Assembly (NCBI GenBank): GCA_018260275.1 | Contig: JAGLBK010000121.1 | Span: 1-8,149, forward strand | Origin: Deinococcus sp. | GTDB lineage: Bacteria > Deinococcota > Deinococci > Deinococcales > Deinococcaceae | Length of the DNA: 8,149 bases | Direction of reading: 5' to 3' | Shown here: positions 5,860 to 8,149 of the stretch, piece by piece | Numbering within the stretch: the stretch's first letter is position 1 | Layout of the letters: every line of letters starts with the position of its first letter | Made by a program: the position numbers and the translations under genes | The notes under the pieces: generated by a model | Databases searched by the model: none | What the model was told of the DNA's origin: nothing | The model's input: the letters and a program-made list of their open reading frames with translations, nothing else

Positions 5860-7266
5860 CTATTCCCCCCGTTCCACCTGCTCCGGCACCTGCTTTTCCC
5901 AGTTCTCAAAGCCGCCCGCGATCTCCAGCACGTCAAAGCCCTGGCTGCCCAGGTAGCTGGCGGCGGCGGCGCTGCGTGCGCCCGACTGGCAATGCACGAT
6001 GATTTTGCGATCCTTGGGCAACTCGCTTTCCTTCCAGGCAATCCGGCCCGCGTGCAGCTGCGTCGCGCCGGGAATGTGGCCGCCCGCGTACTCGGTCTTA
6101 TTCCGCACGTCCAGAATCAGTGCGCCCTCGTGCTGCGCGACCTCGCTGGGTTGAATCGGCGGCACAGCCTTCACGTCTAACCCCTCCACGCCACGCACGA
6201 AGCCTTTTATATTGTCCAGTCCGACCATCCACAGGCGGCGGCGCAGTTCCTCGGCCTGCTCGGCGTTTTCGGCCAGCAGAATGTAATCGCGGTCCTCGGG
6301 GCGCAGCAGCCACCCGGCCCAGGTTTCCACCTTGTTGGCGGTGGGCAGGTTAATAGAATGGTGCGGCGCGGTGGCCTGATACTGCTCCTTGGGGCGGGTA
6401 TCGATCAGCATCACGCCCGCGGCCATCTGCCTGTTGGCTTCGGCGGCGCTCAGTTCGGGCAGTGGCGGTACGTCGCCCAGCACGCTCATGCCGTCGCGGT
6501 TCTGGGTTTTCATGCGCCCGTAGTACAGCGGGGCATCGGGCTGGCCGCTCAGCAGTTCGTCGGTAAAGCCCTGCTCATCGCCATTCTTGACGAATTTGCT
6601 CCACCACGCCAGCTCGGTTTCGTAGCCGATGCTGCTGCTCGGTACGGCCCCCAGCGCCTTGCCGCACGCGCTGCCGGAGCCGTGCGCGGGCCACACCTGC
6701 ACATGCGGCGGCAGCCCCGCGAACTGGGTTTTCAGGCTCTGGAACATGTCTTTCGCGCCCCTGAAACGGGTGTCCTGACCGCCCGCCGCCTCGTCCAGCA
6801 AATCCGGGCGACCAATATCGCCCACGAACACGAAATCCCCGGTGAAGTACATCACGGGCACGTCACCACGGGGGGTATCGGTCACCAGAAAGCTGATGCT
6901 CTCGGGCGTGTGGCCGGGCGTGTGGCGCACCTCCACCTTGATATTGCCGACCATAAAGGTGTCGCCGTGCTTCAACTTTTGCATGTTCGGCGTGCTGTAG
7001 GTGTACTGCCAGCCCTCGCCGCCCTCGTCCGACACCAGAAATTTCGCGCCCGTGGCCGTCGCCAGTTCGCGCCCGCCCGACAGGTAATCGGCGTGAATGT
7101 GCGTCTCGGTGACGTGGGTGACCTCCAGCTTTTGCGCCTGCGCCTCGTCCAGATACCGCTGGATGTCGCGCACCGGGTCAATGACCAGACATTCGCCGGT
7201 CTTCTGGCAGCCCACCATGTAGGAAGCCTGGGCCAAATCCTCGTCGTAAAAGCGTTTGAAGAACAT
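5860..7266 (-). CDS. cstB: CstB-like persulfide dioxygenase-rhodanese fusion
   Basis: The 468-aa cytoplasmic protein has three domains. Residues 1-250 are a metallo-beta-lactamase fold of the ETHE1/persulfide-dioxygenase type. THIHADYLSGG holds His56, His58 and Asp60; TPGHTPES holds His119; FTGDFVF holds Asp144; and PAHGSGSACGK follows with His195. By comparison with ETHE1, His56, His119 and Asp144 would bind the single Fe(II). Residues about 270-365 are a rhodanese-like domain without a catalytic Cys (LLAEN at about 330-334). Residues about 370-468 are a complete rhodanese with the active-site loop CQSGARS (Cys426). This dioxygenase/pseudo-rhodanese/rhodanese order is that of S. aureus CstB, which oxidises low-molecular-weight persulfides and yields thiosulfate. 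It is the first gene of the leftward operon and is read from the operator-bearing promoter at 7274-7301, apparently leaderless. Blh of bigR operons is a shorter analogue. The fold is certain; the CstB-like reaction is inferred from architecture. Confidence 0.92.
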   Translation of the reverse strand: MFFKRFYDEDLAQASYMVGCQKTGECLVIDPVRDIQRYLDEAQAQKLEVTHVTETHIHADYLSGGRELATATGAKFLVSDEGGEGWQYTYSTPNMQKLKHGDTFMVGNIKVEVRHTPGHTPESISFLVTDTPRGDVPVMYFTGDFVFVGDIGRPDLLDEAAGGQDTRFRGAKDMFQSLKTQFAGLPPHVQVWPAHGSGSACGKALGAVPSSSIGYETELAWWSKFVKNGDEQGFTDELLSGQPDAPLYYGRMKTQNRDGMSVLGDVPPLPELSAAEANRQMAAGVMLIDTRPKEQYQATAPHHSINLPTANKVETWAGWLLRPEDRDYILLAENAEQAEELRRRLWMVGLDNIKGFVRGVEGLDVKAVPPIQPSEVAQHEGALILDVRNKTEYAGGHIPGATQLHAGRIAWKESELPKDRKIIVHCQSGARSAAAASYLGSQGFDVLEIAGGFENWEKQVPEQVERGE

Positions 7267-7273
7267 AACTGAA

Positions 7274-7301
7274 TCTATACCCCCTATAGGTATATCGTCA
7301 A
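7274..7301 (-). promoter_or_regulatory. Promoter of the sulfur operon
   Basis: On the minus strand TTGACG (7301-7296) is a good -35 and TATAGA (7279-7274) a good -10, with a 16-nt spacer. The -10 ends 7 nt before the ATG at 7266, and no Shine-Dalgarno is present, so the mRNA should be leaderless or nearly so. The regulator's probable operator fills the spacer. Confidence 0.75.
7276..7294. promoter_or_regulatory. Probable CstR/CsoR-family operator
   Basis: TATACC (7276-7281) and GGTATA (7289-7294) form a perfect 6-bp inverted repeat around CCCTATA. An AT-flanked C/G tract of the form ATACC...GGTAT is the known style of CsoR/CstR-family operators. It lies between -35 and -10 of the cstB promoter and overlaps the -10, an ideal site for repression. 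The gene for such a repressor starts 64 nt away on the other strand. Confidence 0.75.
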
Positions 7302-7323
7302 CTTAGTGACCATCTTTATCACT

Positions 7324-7351
7324 TGTTCTGCGCGGCCTTTTGCCCGACAAT
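7324..7351 (+). promoter_or_regulatory. Probable promoter of the cstR-like gene
   Basis: TTGTTC (7324-7329) and GACAAT (7346-7351) have a 16-nt spacer. The -10 candidate ends 6 nt before the ATG at 7358, which matches the leaderless spacing seen for other genes here. The -10 match is only partial (4 of 6 to TATAAT). Confidence 0.45.
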
Positions 7352-7357
7352 ATGAAC

Positions 7358-7645
7358 ATGACCGCCTCTATACCCCCCAGAATTGTGCCTCCCATCGACC
7401 CGGAGGACGAGAAACTGCTCAAGCGGCTGCGGCGCATCGAGGGCCAGGTGCGCGGCATTCAAAAAATGATTGAAGAAGGCCGCGACTGCCACGACATCCT
7501 GATTCAGTTCGCGGCGGTTCGCAGTGCGCTCGATACGGCGGGCGAGGGCCTGCTGGAGCAGTACGCTCTGGGCTGCCGCGCCCGCCCCGGCGAGGCTGTT
7601 ACGCCCAGCGACGTGGTACGGGCCGTGAAATTGCTGCGGGGCTAA
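7358..7645 (+). CDS. cstR: CsoR/RcnR/CstR-family repressor, probable persulfide sensor
   Basis: The 95-aa all-helical DUF156 repressor has the DNA-binding stretch LLKRLRRIEGQVRGIQKMIEEG (20-41). The sensor residues decide its subtype. Cys44 (GRDCHDIL) and Cys73 (YALGC) are 29 residues apart, as in CsoR Cys36/Cys65 and CstR Cys31/Cys60. The copper-ligand His that sits four residues before the second Cys in CsoR is Tyr69 here. Loss of that His with both Cys kept is the CstR pattern, where persulfides crosslink the cysteines and release DNA. The divergent CstB-like operon with an operator in its promoter supports this strongly. The ATG at 7358 is chosen because a -10-like box lies 6 nt upstream; ATG 7352 and TTG 7340 are in-frame alternatives that add 2 or 6 residues. 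It probably also controls itself. Confidence 0.9.
   Translation: MTASIPPRIVPPIDPEDEKLLKRLRRIEGQVRGIQKMIEEGRDCHDILIQFAAVRSALDTAGEGLLEQYALGCRARPGEAVTPSDVVRAVKLLRG
7367..7378 (+). promoter_or_regulatory. Possible second operator element inside cstR
   Basis: TCTATACCCCC (7367-7377) repeats exactly the 11 bases at 7274-7284 that form the left half of the operator. The right half (GGTATA) is missing: CAGAATT follows. It lies at codons 4-7 of the repressor gene, just downstream of the predicted transcription start. It could be a weak autoregulatory half-site or chance in a C-rich coding context. Confidence 0.35.
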
Positions 7646-7651
7646 ACGATT

Positions 7652-8119
7652 GTGACAAACCGGGTGTTTCTATTGAGCGTCGGCTTGCCGATTTTATTGC
7701 TGGGTTTAGCGGTCTGGTTTGGAAATCGGCGCAGGCGGCGACAACTTGAAGAAGCGCAGGCCAACTGGCAAACCGTAGAAGGACGGATGCTGGAAAGTCA
7801 GGTGGTCAAACAGCGTGGAGCGAGGTCAACGGTTTATACCTGCTCGGTTCGTTATCAGTACGTTGTGGGTGGCACTCTTTATCAGGGTTGTCGGGCTACA
7901 TTCTTTGATACCAGAACAGCCGGGTCATATCCGCAGGATGTGCTGGTTGCCAGATATCCAACCGGTCAGCAAGTCACGGTGTACTTCGACCCGCAACAGC
8001 CTCAAAAGAGTGCGCTGGAATTGAGTTTCAGCGAAGGCACGGGCGCTTTGCCAGCAATGGCGGGACTGCTGCTGGGCTTTGGAGGCCTCATCACTTTTCT
8101 TGGTTTTATAAATTGCTGA
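7652..8119 (+). CDS. DUF3592-type membrane protein
   Basis: The 155-aa protein has an N-terminal membrane segment (about 5-24) ending in a strongly basic stretch (RRRRR, 26-30). A soluble beta-rich domain (about 40-125) and a C-terminal hydrophobic segment (about 133-153) follow. The middle domain shows the DUF3592 pattern: W..VEGR near 39-45, VRYQYVVGGTLYQG (66-79), RYPTGQQVTVYFDP (101-114) and QKSALEL. The function of this family is unknown. The GTG at 7652 follows the repressor's stop by 6 nt with only a weak GGGG upstream, so it may be cotranscribed with the repressor and hence respond to the same signal. In-frame GTG 7664 would shorten the first membrane segment by four residues and is a less likely start. 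No terminator is visible before the window ends. Confidence 0.82.
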   Translation: MTNRVFLLSVGLPILLLGLAVWFGNRRRRRQLEEAQANWQTVEGRMLESQVVKQRGARSTVYTCSVRYQYVVGGTLYQGCRATFFDTRTAGSYPQDVLVARYPTGQQVTVYFDPQQPQKSALELSFSEGTGALPAMAGLLLGFGGLITFLGFINC

Positions 8120-8149
8120 GGTAGACCGGGGATACCAGTTTTTGCCTTC

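Noticed and set aside
6358..7272. 304-aa open frame antisense to the dioxygenase-rhodanese gene
   Set aside because: A shadow of GC-rich coding DNA. The minus-strand frame has complete, recognisable domains and the antisense product is His/Arg/Ala-rich without motifs.
7340..7357. TTG at 7340 as start of the repressor, adding six residues
   Set aside because: It would require translation from upstream of the predicted transcription start, and the extra residues lack family similarity. ATG 7358 fits the -10 spacing better.

Overview
The window looks like chromosome from a Deinococcus-type bacterium (Deinococcus-Thermus). The 23S end, the 5S sequence and the 5S-tRNA-Gly(GCC) linkage resemble that group. 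Most lead genes lack a Shine-Dalgarno and instead have a TANNNT-like -10 box 6-8 nt before the start codon, the leaderless arrangement reported as common in Deinococcus. The genus is inferred from remembered family features, not from a search.

Layout. 1-566: 3' end of 23S rRNA, 5S rRNA, tRNA-Gly(GCC) and a strong intrinsic terminator. 606-1748 (+): tgt, queuine/preQ1 tRNA-guanine transglycosylase. 1749-2961: an IS graveyard with pieces of IS630-family transposase in both orientations (two catalytic residues lost, frameshifted), a 61-64 bp inverted repeat pair, a 30-bp near-palindrome and a perfect 10-bp hairpin. 2962-3393 (+): a small unrecognised membrane protein. 3435-7266 (-): a five-gene sulfur cluster. 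7358-7645 (+), divergent from it: a CsoR/RcnR/CstR-family repressor, followed 6 nt later by a DUF3592-type membrane protein (7652-8119).

The most coherent biology is the divergent sulfur island. The regulator has the two-cysteine pattern (C44, C73) with Tyr replacing the metal-binding His, which points to a CstR-type persulfide sensor rather than a copper sensor. Its probable operator, TATACC-N7-GGTATA, lies in the spacer of the promoter for the divergent gene. That gene encodes a CstB-like fusion: persulfide dioxygenase, a cysteine-less rhodanese-like domain and an active-type rhodanese. It is followed by a TauE/SafE exporter and two half-size YeeE/YedE permeases, joined by 4-nt stop/start overlaps, then by a zinc-ribbon thioredoxin (TrxC type) with its own probable promoter. 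Gene content matches the bigR operon of Xylella/Agrobacterium, but with a CstR-like regulator as in the Staphylococcus cst operon. The inferred role is sensing persulfide stress, oxidising sulfane sulfur to sulfite/thiosulfate, and moving sulfur anions across the membrane. No sulfide:quinone oxidoreductase is present in the window.
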